A stretch of DNA of 64,000 nucleotides from Peribolospora baueri (taxonomy: Eukaryota > Basidiomycota > Peribolosporomycetes > Peribolosporales > Peribolosporaceae). The DNA lies in the NCBI GenBank assembly GCA_029717555.1, contig JAMDHS010000032.1, positions 124,001-188,000 of the forward strand, in the 5' to 3' direction. The notes under the pieces are model-generated. The model was not told the origin of the DNA, did no database searches, and worked only from the letters and a program-made list of their open reading frames with translations. A program made the translations under genes and the position numbers. Below are positions 33,601-43,941 of the stretch, piece by piece (positions within the stretch are counted from its first letter, which is position 1; every line of letters starts with the position of its first letter).

Positions 33601-35345
33601 TCAACGCAAGGCGTTCTTTTCCGAGCTGCTCTCCCACATCGAGCGTCCTCCCGACCAATTCCCCGACGCGGTGCCGAGAAAGCGTCGCTTGCTCGAAGAG
33701 CTGCCCAAGGCCCCACCACGCCCGCCGCGCATGCCGAGCAAAGAGGAGCTGCAGCAGCAAGAGGAGAGCGACGCGCGTCTGTTCGAGTATCTAAAGTTCA
33801 GACTGAACATCGTCTTCAACGAGCTGAAGAAGAAAGCGCACAAGTTCAGGAAGAGCATCTTGGTGAGTGGAATCGGGGGCCTCGGGATTCAATTCGTAAG
33901 AAAGAGCTATGTGCTGACCCGATTTCTCTGTTTCGTAGGAGGACATGGACTTTGACAATCCGAGTTTTGTGGTTGAACGCAAAGGAGAAGAGGTCATCAT
34001 CACCGTCCACCCTCCCGCGCAGCCCCCAGCGAAGACTACGGGCCCAGCGGGGACTACGGACCCAGCGGAGGTTACCGGCCCAGCGGGGACTACGGGCCCA
34101 GCGGAGGTTACCGGCCCGAATGGGGAGAACGGGGAGACCGTTGTGATGCTTGATTTGCCTGAGCGGGCTTCCACCGTTACGGCCACCGCCGAAACCGCAC
34201 TCAATGGCGATGTAGTCGTTCAAGCGGAGGCTACCGTTCAGGAGGGGGCCATCGCTGCTGCTCCTCCATCTCAGACGCAGCCGGGACCGAACGGCGTCTC
34301 TGCCCATCCCACCACCCCTCCGCCAGGAACAGTACCACAGTATCAACCACAGGTTCACACAATGTACGACGTCGACCTGGAGAAGATGCACCGCAAGCTG
34401 TACGACAGCGCGTACTTGACCGTCGAAGCGTTCTTACAGGACCTGGACAAGATCGTGACCAACGCCACCATCTTTGTCGGCGATGGAGAGGGGACCGACG
34501 TGGAGCTACTGCTCAAGGCGCAGGCGATGCGCACCAACGCCAACATACTGGTCGACCAGAACTTTGAGCTAGCCTTCCGCCAGGAATGCCAGCGCATGGC
34601 CGAGAGGCAGGCACAACGCATGGCAGCCAAGAAGGCAGCGAGAAAGCGAGCAAAAGAGGAAGCGGCCGCAGCAGCACTACCTCACAAACCGGCCGGCACA
34701 CGTCATAGCGCGCGCAACAGCGGCGAGGCTCCAGAGTTTTCGTTGCAGGACCCTCTGTTGGTGGAGCGCGAGAACAAGCGACTGAAGCGCAGCTCCGTGG
34801 AGGCAAGCTCAGATGACGCAGAGTCGGAGGGCTTGCGAAAGCGGGCGAGGACTGAGAATTCTGTCGAGCCGCAACTACCGGCTGCCTCCATTGGCAGTCA
34901 AGTCCAGAGCCACTCTCCTGGTACATCGGGGCCTCTATTCGTCTCGATGAACGCCGAGTCTGCAGCGACGACGTCGTCGAGCGAAAACTATCAGCCTGGC
35001 CCGCCGCCGGTGTTGGACGAAACGGGCGGCGTGGCCGTCGCGGAGCAGGTCGGATCCGTTCTCGATCCTGCTCAGCCGTCGGCGCCTTCTCCGCCATTGC
35101 ACCCCGCTTTCAACCTTTCCCCTCACGTTCTTGCAGAGCTGACCTCTCTCTTGGTCGAGTCGACGGATGATCTGACGGTCGAAGAGCTGGAGCAGCTCCG
35201 GGCGGCTTCATTCGACATGGTGTGGCATCATCGGAGCGAGTGGGATCGCGATGGGCTCGTGAGGCGGCTCGTCGAGCTGTCTACCGAGTTTTTGGACCAG
35301 GTCAGGGAGGACAGGAGGAGTCGTACGGCTTTGGCGGATGAATGA
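30700..35345 (+). CDS. YTA7: Yta7/ATAD2-type AAA+ ATPase with bromodomain-like region
   Basis: Exons 30700-30969, 31097-32563, 32656-32788, 32876-33519, 33599-33862 and 33939-35345 encode 1394 residues. An acidic N-terminus (poly-Asp/Glu patches) precedes AAA1 at about residues 370-610, with Walker A GPPGTGKT, Walker B IIFFDEIDG and the GATNRPDNIDPALRRPGRFD sensor region. AAA2 is degenerate: HGDEGMGQS replaces Walker A and SVLFIPGLRHW lacks the Walker B acids, as is normal for this family. A bromodomain-like segment follows at about 1066-1150 (YDVDLEKMHRKLYDSAYLTV). Yta7 acts on chromatin by removing or remodelling histone H3-H4. Intron 4 has a GC donor (AAG|GCAAGT). Start choice: MTVTRRSNR is the first in-frame ATG. 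Confidence 0.95.
34038..34109 (+). repeat. 36-bp coding minisatellite, two copies, in YTA7 exon 6
   Basis: Two tandem 12-codon units (TGPAGTT-D/G-PAEV) plus a partial third (TGPNG) in the linker between AAA2 and the bromodomain-like region. Copies differ by a few bases, so the duplication is recent or under homogenisation. Confidence 0.9.
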
Positions 35346-37177
35346 AGTCGACATGGTCGTCGTCGTTCTCGTCGAGAGGTGCTCCGCTCATCACGCCGGT
35401 AAATACCATCTGTCTCTCTGTATCTACGTCATCTCTCGCTGTCATCGTTAGCCAGATTTTCCTTTTTATCCTCAGTCCTAGTCCAAATCCGCGTCTTCTC
35501 TTAGTCTTCCCGTCCCCCTTGTACACCTTGGCCAGTTCCCGTCCTCGTCCTCTCTTAGTCCGGGGGCGTTGCCCGCCTTGCTTTGAACAGTCGGAAGGGG
35601 CACCGAGAGGAGGGAAGAAATGAGGCAGAGTCGTCGATTGAGGACCAAGTTGAGAGGCGCGAAGCTCTGCGAGCCGTTCGGGAAACGGGTACAGGCGAGG
35701 GCAATATCTGCCCTGCCGACTGCCAGTACAAACAGCGGCGCCCGTGGAAGCTAAAGGCCGAAGGAGCGTGGGTTACTACTGATGGACCTGGGAAGAGAAG
35801 GGGGAGTGCGTGACTGGAGAGAGGAGGTGGACGCAAGCCGGGGCGGCGACTGACTTCTGGACGGAACCGATGTTCGCACATGGATTGATTGGATGGGAGA
35901 GCCTGGGATCGGATCGGATCGCACGCCTCTTATCGACTGACATGATAAGCGTCGTCGTTGATCCGCGCAGTTCACGAATGACGCCGAGACCGCTAACAGG
36001 CGTAACTGTCTCGGACCGCGAACGAGCCAAGCTGTCCGTCGCGTCCGCCTCGGATGGATGCCCACGAAGACTCGCGCTGGACTTGGGGGGGGCAGGCACT
36101 CGCAAAACCTGCGGTCGGCCTTCGGGTCTGGGATCGATCGATCGTTCGTTATCTGCTGATATGATGTGCTCGCTCTCCTTCGCGAACAAAAAAAAAAAAA
36201 AAGCCGGCCCCGGCTCGGCTTCGGCTTCGGCTTTGGCTTTGGATTTGGATTTGGATTTGGGTTGGTGCGCACGACGCGTGGGCGTATGTGACGCATGTAA
36301 CGTATGCAACATATGTAATGCGTGTATATGTATGTATGCATTATGCCGGCGGGGACGGCGTAGGTTTGTTTGTGTCCCACGGCCATCAACGCAAAATGAA
36401 ATGAAATGGAGATGAAACAAATATGAAGACGATCAGATCATGGACGACCAGTACAGTACAGTCAAAAAAGTAGGGATGGATAGACAATCTTATCCGTCCG
36501 TCCCTCTTCGCGCTTGGACGCAACGTCGTCGTCGTCGTCGTCATCACTGACCGTGGACACTGCACTCTCGTCGGCGCCGGTGGATAGATGGACAGATGAG
36601 CAGGTCGCTGGCAGAACCAACGGCAACGGCGTTCGGAGCAGGGAGACGAGTCGCCGAGAGAGTCGATTCGCGCAAAAAGTGGAAAAAAAAAGAAAACACC
36701 GACGCGAAGGAGGCGCCCTCTACTATTTTTTTTGGTGGTGGGGAGGGTAGTACAACAAATACAAGGGGCGGGCCGGGCGATCTGGGCGTCGTGTACGAGG
36801 CCTGGGCGTGTAGATAGCACGAGAGCAGGCGAGCAGGCGGCGAGCGAGCGAGCGGGAGGGTGGGTGGGTGGGGCGTGGCGGGAGAGGGGAGAACTGGTAC
36901 AAGCAAGCGGAAATGGAAAAGGGGCAGGCGCCGCGAAAAGGAGAAAGGCGGGGGGAAGGACCATGAGGGATGTCCACCACGAAGGAAAGAAAACAACAAC
37001 AAAACGCGACCGTGACAGGGAGAAAAGAAGAAAATTGTCTATCTATGTGTCTGCATCTAATAACACTCCAAGCAAGCGGGGTATATATCTACTCTCCTTC
37101 CCCTCACCGCCGTCAAATGCAGCCGCCACGCCACGGGCTATGGAAGGAAGGAAGGAGAGGCAGCACTCCACTGTCCA
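35346..37177. other. Convergent intergenic region, YTA7 / zinc finger factor
   Basis: 1.83 kb between converging stops. It contains a 15-bp A run (36188-36202), a GGCTTC/GGCTTT/GGATTT hexamer array (36212-36264), a TCG run near 36522-36541 and other low-complexity stretches. ORFs here (up to about 214 codons) look like Ser/Pro/Arg shadows without domains. Confidence 0.5.
36212..36264 (+). repeat. Hexanucleotide array GGCTTC / GGCTTT / GGATTT
   Basis: About eight hexamers that change stepwise from GC-rich to AT-richer units along the array. Confidence 0.85.
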
Positions 37178-38530
37178 TCAGCGCCCCGGCCTCGGCGGCG
37201 GCGGCGACCCCGATTCGTCGACCAAGAGCGCGGTGAGCTCATCGAGAAAGGCCGGAAAGAGCTGATAAGGCGGGTACTGGGGGTGATGTTCGGGATGTGG
37301 GTGCGACGGCGGCGGCGGCGGCGACAGGTGTGGAGGAAGCGACTGTGGTTGTTGGGCGTCGTGTTGCAGCGAGGACTCGAAGGAGTGCTGCATCTCTGGT
37401 GAGATCTGTTCCGTCGAGCTGCTTCCCCACGCCGATGGGAGTTGCTCGAACCGTTGCACATCAGGCGAGACGTGTCCGACGGGCGTGGGCGTAGAAAGGC
37501 TGGAGGTGGAGAGAGTGGAGGTGGACGAAAGTGGGGCCATACCAGAAGGAGAATACGTGGGAGGTACATCATGACCTCCTCCTGATTGAGCGAGCAGAGC
37601 GACAAAGTCGACAGGGAAGTGTGAGGGTGAATCGACGACGGGCGACTCGACGACGCCGTCGCTGCCGCCGACACTACCGGAAAAGGAGTAGGAGTGCGAA
37701 GGCAGCTCGATGTCGGTCCTTCCCGGAAACGAATAGGAGAGCATCATTGGCTCGGAGCCGGCGAGTTGGGAGGGGGCCGAGATGGCCGTGAGCTGGTAGG
37801 AAGGGTGGGAGGTGACTGCGCCCGTGGCAGGGACGTAGGTGTAGGCGAGCGGCTCAGCGGAATAAGGGAGGCCGTAGTAAGGAGCGGTGGAGGGGCCATA
37901 TTCGGAATAGGTGAAGGCGCGAGAGGGTCGGGTCATAGGCCGGGAAATAGGCACGCTGGAAGGTACGACGTAGGAACGGGAGGCGGGCACGTTGGAAGGC
38001 ACCACGTAATTGGGTATGGTGGAGGCGGACATGGTCGAAGGCGGTATGGTGGACCAGGGGTGACCACCCCCAGGAGGCGCAGAGGGCGTGCAAGTAAGAA
38101 AAGGCGCCGACGAGTCCCCGGCGGAGGTGTTGGCCATGCCGCCGGAAGCTCCGACGTTCGAAGACGGGCCGGCTACGGGAGAAGAGGGGGGCGAGGAGCC
38201 GGAAGCGGACGCAGAGTTGCTCGAGGCGGCCGCGGCCTCCTTGGCCTTTTCCTTTCCCTTGCGACCCTTCCCTAGCCTGCCGATCCTGGACGCGCAGTGT
38301 GCCGTATGCCGATTGAGGAGGTCGCTGAAGCGAGACGAGAAGCCGAAAGAGCAGACGCAACGAGAAGCCAAAAGAGCAGACACAAAGACGTGAGTCGGAC
38401 ACGACTCGACGTCCAGACCTCGAACGGTCAAACCAGCTCACCTCCGAGAGAAGCCTTTGGTGCATGTCAGACACTTGTAAGGCTTGTCTCCGGTGTCTGG
38501 ACGACGGCGGAGTAAAAAAAAAAAAAACGA

Positions 38531-38589
<59 letters not shown>

Positions 38590-38755
38590 CTGTGTGAGAC
38601 CCAACGTCTTGACGATCCTTTCTCCACCTCCCTTCCCTCCGATCGACCTCTACTGCCCTTATCCACAGCTCTTGCTCGCTCGCTGCCTTTTCCCCACGGC
38701 TCCGACCACGTTCCCACAAAGCCGTTCAACGTCGCGCCGAACACGACCGACGTCG

Positions 38756-38807
<52 letters not shown>

Positions 38808-38920
38808 CCGCGGCCCCCACCCGCCAGTCATGCAAACTCACGAGATCGCATGTGCCGCGCGACATGCTGCTGCCGCGTAAACGTGGCTGGGCAGACGGGA
38901 CATTTATGCATGCCGACCAT
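37178..38920 (-). CDS. Transcription factor with N-terminal C2H2 and C2HC zinc fingers
   Basis: Exons 38920-38842, 38496-38442 and 38324-37178 give 426 residues. Finger 1 (Cys7, Cys10, His23, His27: CPVCPATFTRQQHVARH) is joined by a canonical TGDKPY linker to finger 2 (Cys35, Cys38, His51, Cys55: CLTCTKGFSRSDLLNRH). Each splice restores finger residues (RS|HTGDKPY, FSR|SDLLNRH). A basic patch GRLGKGRKGKEKAKE follows, then about 320 residues rich in Ser, Pro and Tyr, ending in a Pro/His-rich stretch and LFPAFLDELTALLVDE, a possible activation helix. Two closely spaced fingers at the extreme N-terminus are common in fungal DNA-binding regulators. Start: the frame is open further upstream but has no ATG before 38920. 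Intron 1 holds two extreme simple repeats. Targets are unknown. Confidence 0.85.
38515..38589 (+). repeat. Poly(A) plus (GAAA)n tetranucleotide microsatellite
   Basis: An A run (38515-38527) followed by about 15 GAAA units, all inside intron 1 of the zinc finger gene. The sense transcript carries UUUC repeats. Confidence 0.95.
38756..38805 (+). repeat. Poly(C) homopolymer, 50 bp (poly-G in the sense transcript)
   Basis: Fifty consecutive C within intron 1 of the zinc finger gene, 37 bases from its donor. Its exact length may be an assembly estimate. Confidence 0.9.
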
Positions 38921-41040
38921 GGTTGATTGGTCTTTTCGGAGAGGTCGTATGAATTTCGACCAGAGAGGAAGAGGTGATCGACTGGAGGGAGGGAGACGGG
39001 GACGAATCGGCGGCGCCGAACGACCAAGGCCGGAGGGGGCCGACCCGTCGGAGGAAGGGGGAATGGAGAGGGGGGGAGGAAGGGAGTTCGCCACGCGCTG
39101 TTGAGGCGCGGTGGGATGGCAGCGGTGTCGGGAGGGTGATCGATGGCGCGACGGGTGGAGGTGGAGAGGCGGTGGAAAGGTGGAGCGGGTCAGCTTAAGT
39201 ACAGAGTGGGGCGACGGACTGGTGAAGAGACGTTATCTGGTGTGTCGAAGGGGTCCAGCGACTGAAGCCGCGCGAATAAGTCCGGATCGAGGAGAGGGCC
39301 CTGATAGAAGGGCCGAAGCCGGCGGCGGCGTGAAGAAGGCAAAATGGACGGGGCACGGGTAGGAAGGTATGGAGAGTAGGAGGAAGAGTAGGACCGGCGG
39401 ACGCAGCGGCTTCAAGCCGATGACGACACTTGAGCCGGGACGACCGACTAGTCGTGCCGTGGGATCTGCCGCACAGGCGGGCCGAACTGGGCCGTTCGTT
39501 ACGGTTACGTCAAGCGGCGACGGAAGAGTAGGGGCGGCAAGGCAAGGCGAGCGAGCGAGCGAGCGAGTGCGAGCGCGAGCGTCGTCCGACGTCCGACCAC
39601 CTTCCCTCCGTCCTTCCTTCCTCGATCCCTGCGTCACGCCGCGGGCGGCCCACGCGCTGCTTCGTTCGCTGCCGCGGGGCCCGACTGGGTCGGGTCAGCT
39701 TGCGCTGCTTGTGGAAGGACGGGCACCTGGTCTGGTATCGCGTGATCAGTTAAGGGTAGGACAGTTAGGACGGCGGAAGGGGAGGCAAGTTTGCCCAGAA
39801 GGAGTGGCCGCGACGAGGGCTGGCGGGGGCTAGAGCTAGCGTAGGCACGTAAGTCGAGCCGCATCGAGAGGAGGACAGGATGGACGGAAGGACGAGTGAG
39901 GCCGTGCCGCGGACGGGCGGGCGAAGGCAGAGAAGAGGAGACGGGCGTCAAGGGGACTAAAAACGAGGGTGGTGGGCAGAAGGAGGAGGCGGAGGAGGAG
40001 GAAGGACGACGTTGCGGGGAGAGACGGGGTGCGGTGGTGATAGATGGACCTGCTGATCAGCCGGGCGGCGTAGAGTTAGCATTAACAAGAGCAAGAGCCG
40101 CTTGTTTGGTTTGGCTCTGTTTGCTCGGTCGCCACCGCCGTCGGATCCGACTTGCTCGAGCGACCGCCACGGGACGGCGCCGAGCGCGGATACATAGCAA
40201 GAGGCCACGAGCAAGGCAGGGCAAAACGAAGCGACGGCACAAGGGTCGCGACGATAAGGACGGAGATGCGACGGCGACGCGGAGGCGGACCATGTATGTC
40301 CCCGGCGCCGACCATCGTCGGCCGAACCGACGCGAACGGAGCGGTTCAACCGCGGACGGCGGAGCGGTAGCGATCGAACGGAGGGCGACCCGTGCAAGCA
40401 AGTTGCAGTTGGCGATAGTCGGGCGACAGGAGACGGACAGAGTAGAGCAGAGCAACGAGCGATAGAACCAAGGGACACAACCACATGGTCAGTCGGCCCG
40501 GCGCTAAAACGTCGTAGGACCGGAAGAGCAGAGTAGGACCCGATGCCGACGCACGTCTGTCCCACTTACGCACCGATACGCAGACACGACAGGTTGCACA
40601 CGGGGGAACAAGAGGAAGACCGACGATGGGCGTCAAGGCTACGGCGCGGATGTCGTGGAGGCGCCGAGGAAGAGGGCGCGCAGGGACGGACGGAGGAGGG
40701 ATGCAGGCGGGCGACGACCGGGTTGATCAAAGTCGTCGAAAAAGGGACGCCTCCAAGCGGGGTCCAACGATCACCGCTCGGCGCCGAATACGACGGCGGA
40801 CGAGGGCGTCCGTGCGCCCGGTGTCCGTCTGTCAGAGCCTCCGTCGACGTCGCAGCAGGCAGGCAGGCGGTCGATAAGGACGTGGGCGGCGGATGGTGTC
40901 ATCCTCATCCGCCCACACGAGCGTCGCCAGAGGTCAGCCGAAGGAGGGAGCAACCTTCGGCGCGGTCCGACCAGCGAGCGTCGACGAGCTTTCCTCTCTG
41001 GGACGCATACGTAGCGGCAGGCAGATGGACGGCATATACA

Positions 41041-41075
41041 TCCGTCCGTCCGTCCGTCCGTCCGTCCGTCCGTCC
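41041..41075 (+). repeat. (TCCG)n tetranucleotide repeat, about 8 units
   Basis: Perfect TCCG units in the gene-poor region; same motif class as the GACG array at 13119. Confidence 0.95.
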
Positions 41076-42928
41076 ACACACGACACACACAGATGTAAGC
41101 AGTGAGAGCCGCTGCCTCGTCACGGCTAGACAGTCTGCAGAGACGAGAGCTTTCGCCATGTTCGCAGTGGTAGGCTAGAGGGACCGACGCCGATCGATCA
41201 TGGACGTACACCCGGCCCGTTCACTCGGCCCCCCCGGCCCCCCTTGGCCTTGGCCGGTCGTTGGAACCAAGGGCTGGCAGTACCCGGTTGACAAAGGTGC
41301 CAAGGACAGGTCGATCCGAAACCTCGGGACTATCTATCTATCCCCCACCCGGTTCGTTTCCCCCCGCTTTCCCTCGACGGGCGGCGGCGACGCGCGCCTA
41401 CCTCGTCCGTCTGTCTGACCCCCCTCTTGTGTCTCCGGGTCGGACGGCCTTCTCAGACAGGCGAGGCGACGAGCAGGGGCGAAGCAGGCCGGGAGCTCGG
41501 CGATCGCGAAGAGGACGAAGGGAGGGGAGGGGACGAATATCCGGTCTGTTTTACACATCGCCGACGTTGCTAGCTGACTAGCGTACCCCCTCCCTCCCTT
41601 GCCGTTGTCTTCTTCTTGCCTTGGGCGCAGTGAACGCCGGTCGGTCGTCCTTCCCGGCGGCTGCGGCTGCCCTCAGCGGCCCTGGGTGTAATCACGTCCT
41701 CCGTCCCTCAGCCCTCGACTGCGGCGGCGCCCGGCCGCCCGTGTTAGTTAGGGGGCCATCCGCTGGCCTTGCTGGCTTGCATACAGCTGCCCACCTAGCT
41801 ACTGGAGCTAGCTAGCTAAGCCCGCTGAGCGCCCGCTGAGCGCCCCCAGCACCCACCCGCTCGGTTCTAACTAGGCTCGACCTCGTCAGCAGCCGCCCCC
41901 CGCCCGGCCGTCTTGGCTAACTACTGTAGTCCGTCACGTCTTCTGCTTAGTTGGCGCTCTACGTACGTCGCCCGCCCCCCCGCCCGCCTGCCGAACTCGG
42001 CGCTGTGGATCGATGGATGGACGCCCTCACGCCGATATCCGCCGGCTCCACGCGGAAGGCGGGACGCGACCGCGTTATGGGCGCCGTCGAGGGCGCCGTC
42101 GAGGGCGCAGCAGAGGGACGGCGGAGGCGTGCCCCCGTGTGAGCGCATAGGCGCTCGTGGTGGTCACCTGCTGTTCAGATGGGGCAGCCAGGAGCGACGC
42201 GAGCGGCGAGGAACGCTCGGTCGTCGATCACTGTTTTTTCCACACTCCTCGTTCCGCACGATCGATCGATTCATGCGCTCCATCAGGGTCGCGGCCCGCA
42301 GGGACTTGGGTGTGTGCATGAGATCACGTCTTTCGACGGAACGTTAGGCGGCCAGGGGGGGCGTAGAAGATACAGCGCGAGAGGCGAGAGAGAGAGCGAG
42401 GAGGAGGAGAGCTGGTCAGAGTACACGGACAGCGACAACCCCGGCGCTGCGGCCGACGTTGGTCAAACAGGCAACCCTAATGCTTTTTTTTGGCCCTCGT
42501 TCGTGGGACGGGGCGCACACTTACAGTCAGTCGCCGACGTTCCGCGTATTCGGCCCCTTCGAAGGCGCTTCCGTCTCGAAGCGCTCGCCAAGCATGTGCT
42601 TCGAGCCCTGGAATCGATACATCGATAACTCATATCCTGCCAGGAATCTTCGCCGTCTAGCTTTTTAGTCGTGTCCTCGACGCACCGCGCCGCGGGCCCG
42701 CTCGCGGCTTTGCTCTCTGACGTCTTCCATTACTCTCCGGGGCCCGTCGCGCCCTCTGCGCCGCCGCTCGCGTGCCTCGCTCTGAGACCCGACTCGCCTG
42801 GCTGCCGTCCCCCGTCCCGCGCGCACAGTCAAGTGTTGTCTGTCAGACGAGGCGAATCCCGATCAGACACGCAGTCACTCGCTGCAACGGCACCTTGGTC
42901 GTGTCAGCGACGGCGAACGCGAAGCGCC

Positions 42929-42930
<2 letters not shown>

Positions 42931-42959
<29 letters not shown>
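42931..42959 (+). repeat. (ACAG)n tetranucleotide repeat, about 7 units
   Basis: Perfect run in the gene-poor region. Confidence 0.95.
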
Positions 42960-42960
<1 letters not shown>

Positions 42961-43941
42961 CCTTGTGTCGTTGACACACCCTCTATTACTTACCCGCGCC
43001 CCGTTCAGACACGCACGCAATCGGCATACATACATACATACAGTTCGGGTGCGCCTCCTCGAGGCGGGAGCTGACGTTCTGCAAGAAATCCCTCGGGACG
43101 GCCGGCCCAACCCAACAACGTGGAGTCAACGCTTTTTCCCAACGACGCCCGCGTGTCTCGTCGCCGACTTGCCCGACGTACCCGGCGTGCCCGCATGTCT
43201 GAGCAGACCACTGTACCCGATCCAATGCCGAAACGAAATTAGTCAAATCGAAAACGGTCCCCCAAGTCACGCGGTTCAGCTTCCTCGACACGCGCTTAGC
43301 AATGTCTTCCGCCCGCTTCGGTCCTTTCGGCCGCCCCCTGTCAAGGTTTGCTATACGGTCCGATCCGATCCCATGCCACGCACGCGCCTGGGACGGGACT
43401 TGTGGTGGTGACGTTGCCCATGTCCTTGCCTCCGCGTCTGTGCTTCTTCTTTCTCTACGCCGCCTCGAAGCTCGCGGGAAGAAGAAGAAGAAGAAGAAGG
43501 GAGAGACGGGCGGCGTCCATCTAGAGGATCTCCAGGTATCTGCCGCAAGGACGGCCCAACGCTCGTTGTCCCCCACGGCCACCGCTCCTCCGATCTCTTC
43601 CCGTTGCTCTTCACCTCGTGGCTCACTCACGCCTTAGCGCGCGAAGAAGGAGAATCTAAGTCCGGCCCGAGAGAAAGAAGAACATGTCGCGTTTCAGTCC
43701 AACCACTAGCGTACCTACACGAGTCAATCAAGGCCCTCCATTTCCCGTCTTTCTCTCTTCTTATCCATCGATTCTTGAAAAATTTCCTTGAGACGGTATC
43801 ATCGGTGACCCATCTAAATCTTAGCCTTCCCGAACATCGAGTCCATATCTCCGCGGGCCCAAGATGCGAGGAGGACGCCCTGGGGGCCGTGGACGGGGTA
43901 GGGGGGGGGGGGGCCAACCGTGGCGGCGTGAGGTTAATCAT

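Larger units (their letters stand above)
39095..43941. other. Gene-poor 4.8-kb region upstream of the zinc finger factor
   Basis: Between the zinc finger gene (transcribed away to the left) and the 3' end of the NADH pyrophosphatase gene. Very GC-rich and full of short simple repeats: (TCCG)n at 41041-41075, (ACAG)n at 42931-42959, ACAT units near 43025-43041, CTAG runs near 41807-41818, and a 13-bp G run at 43901-43913. Many ORFs of 60-250 codons cross it on both strands, but none shows a domain, sensible composition or a plausible splice partner. It may hold a long promoter, 5' UTR exons or noncoding RNA. Confidence 0.45.

Noticed and set aside
38515-38805. Poly(A), GAAA and poly(C) tracts as a mobile-element tail
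   Set aside because: No flanking target-site duplication, ORF or SINE-like body; they sit inside an intron as simple repeats.
40543-41178. 211-codon ORF and others in the 39-44 kb gene-poor region
   Set aside because: Rich in Arg/Ser/Pro from simple repeats. Competing ORFs exist in several frames, and none has a splice partner that yields a known domain.
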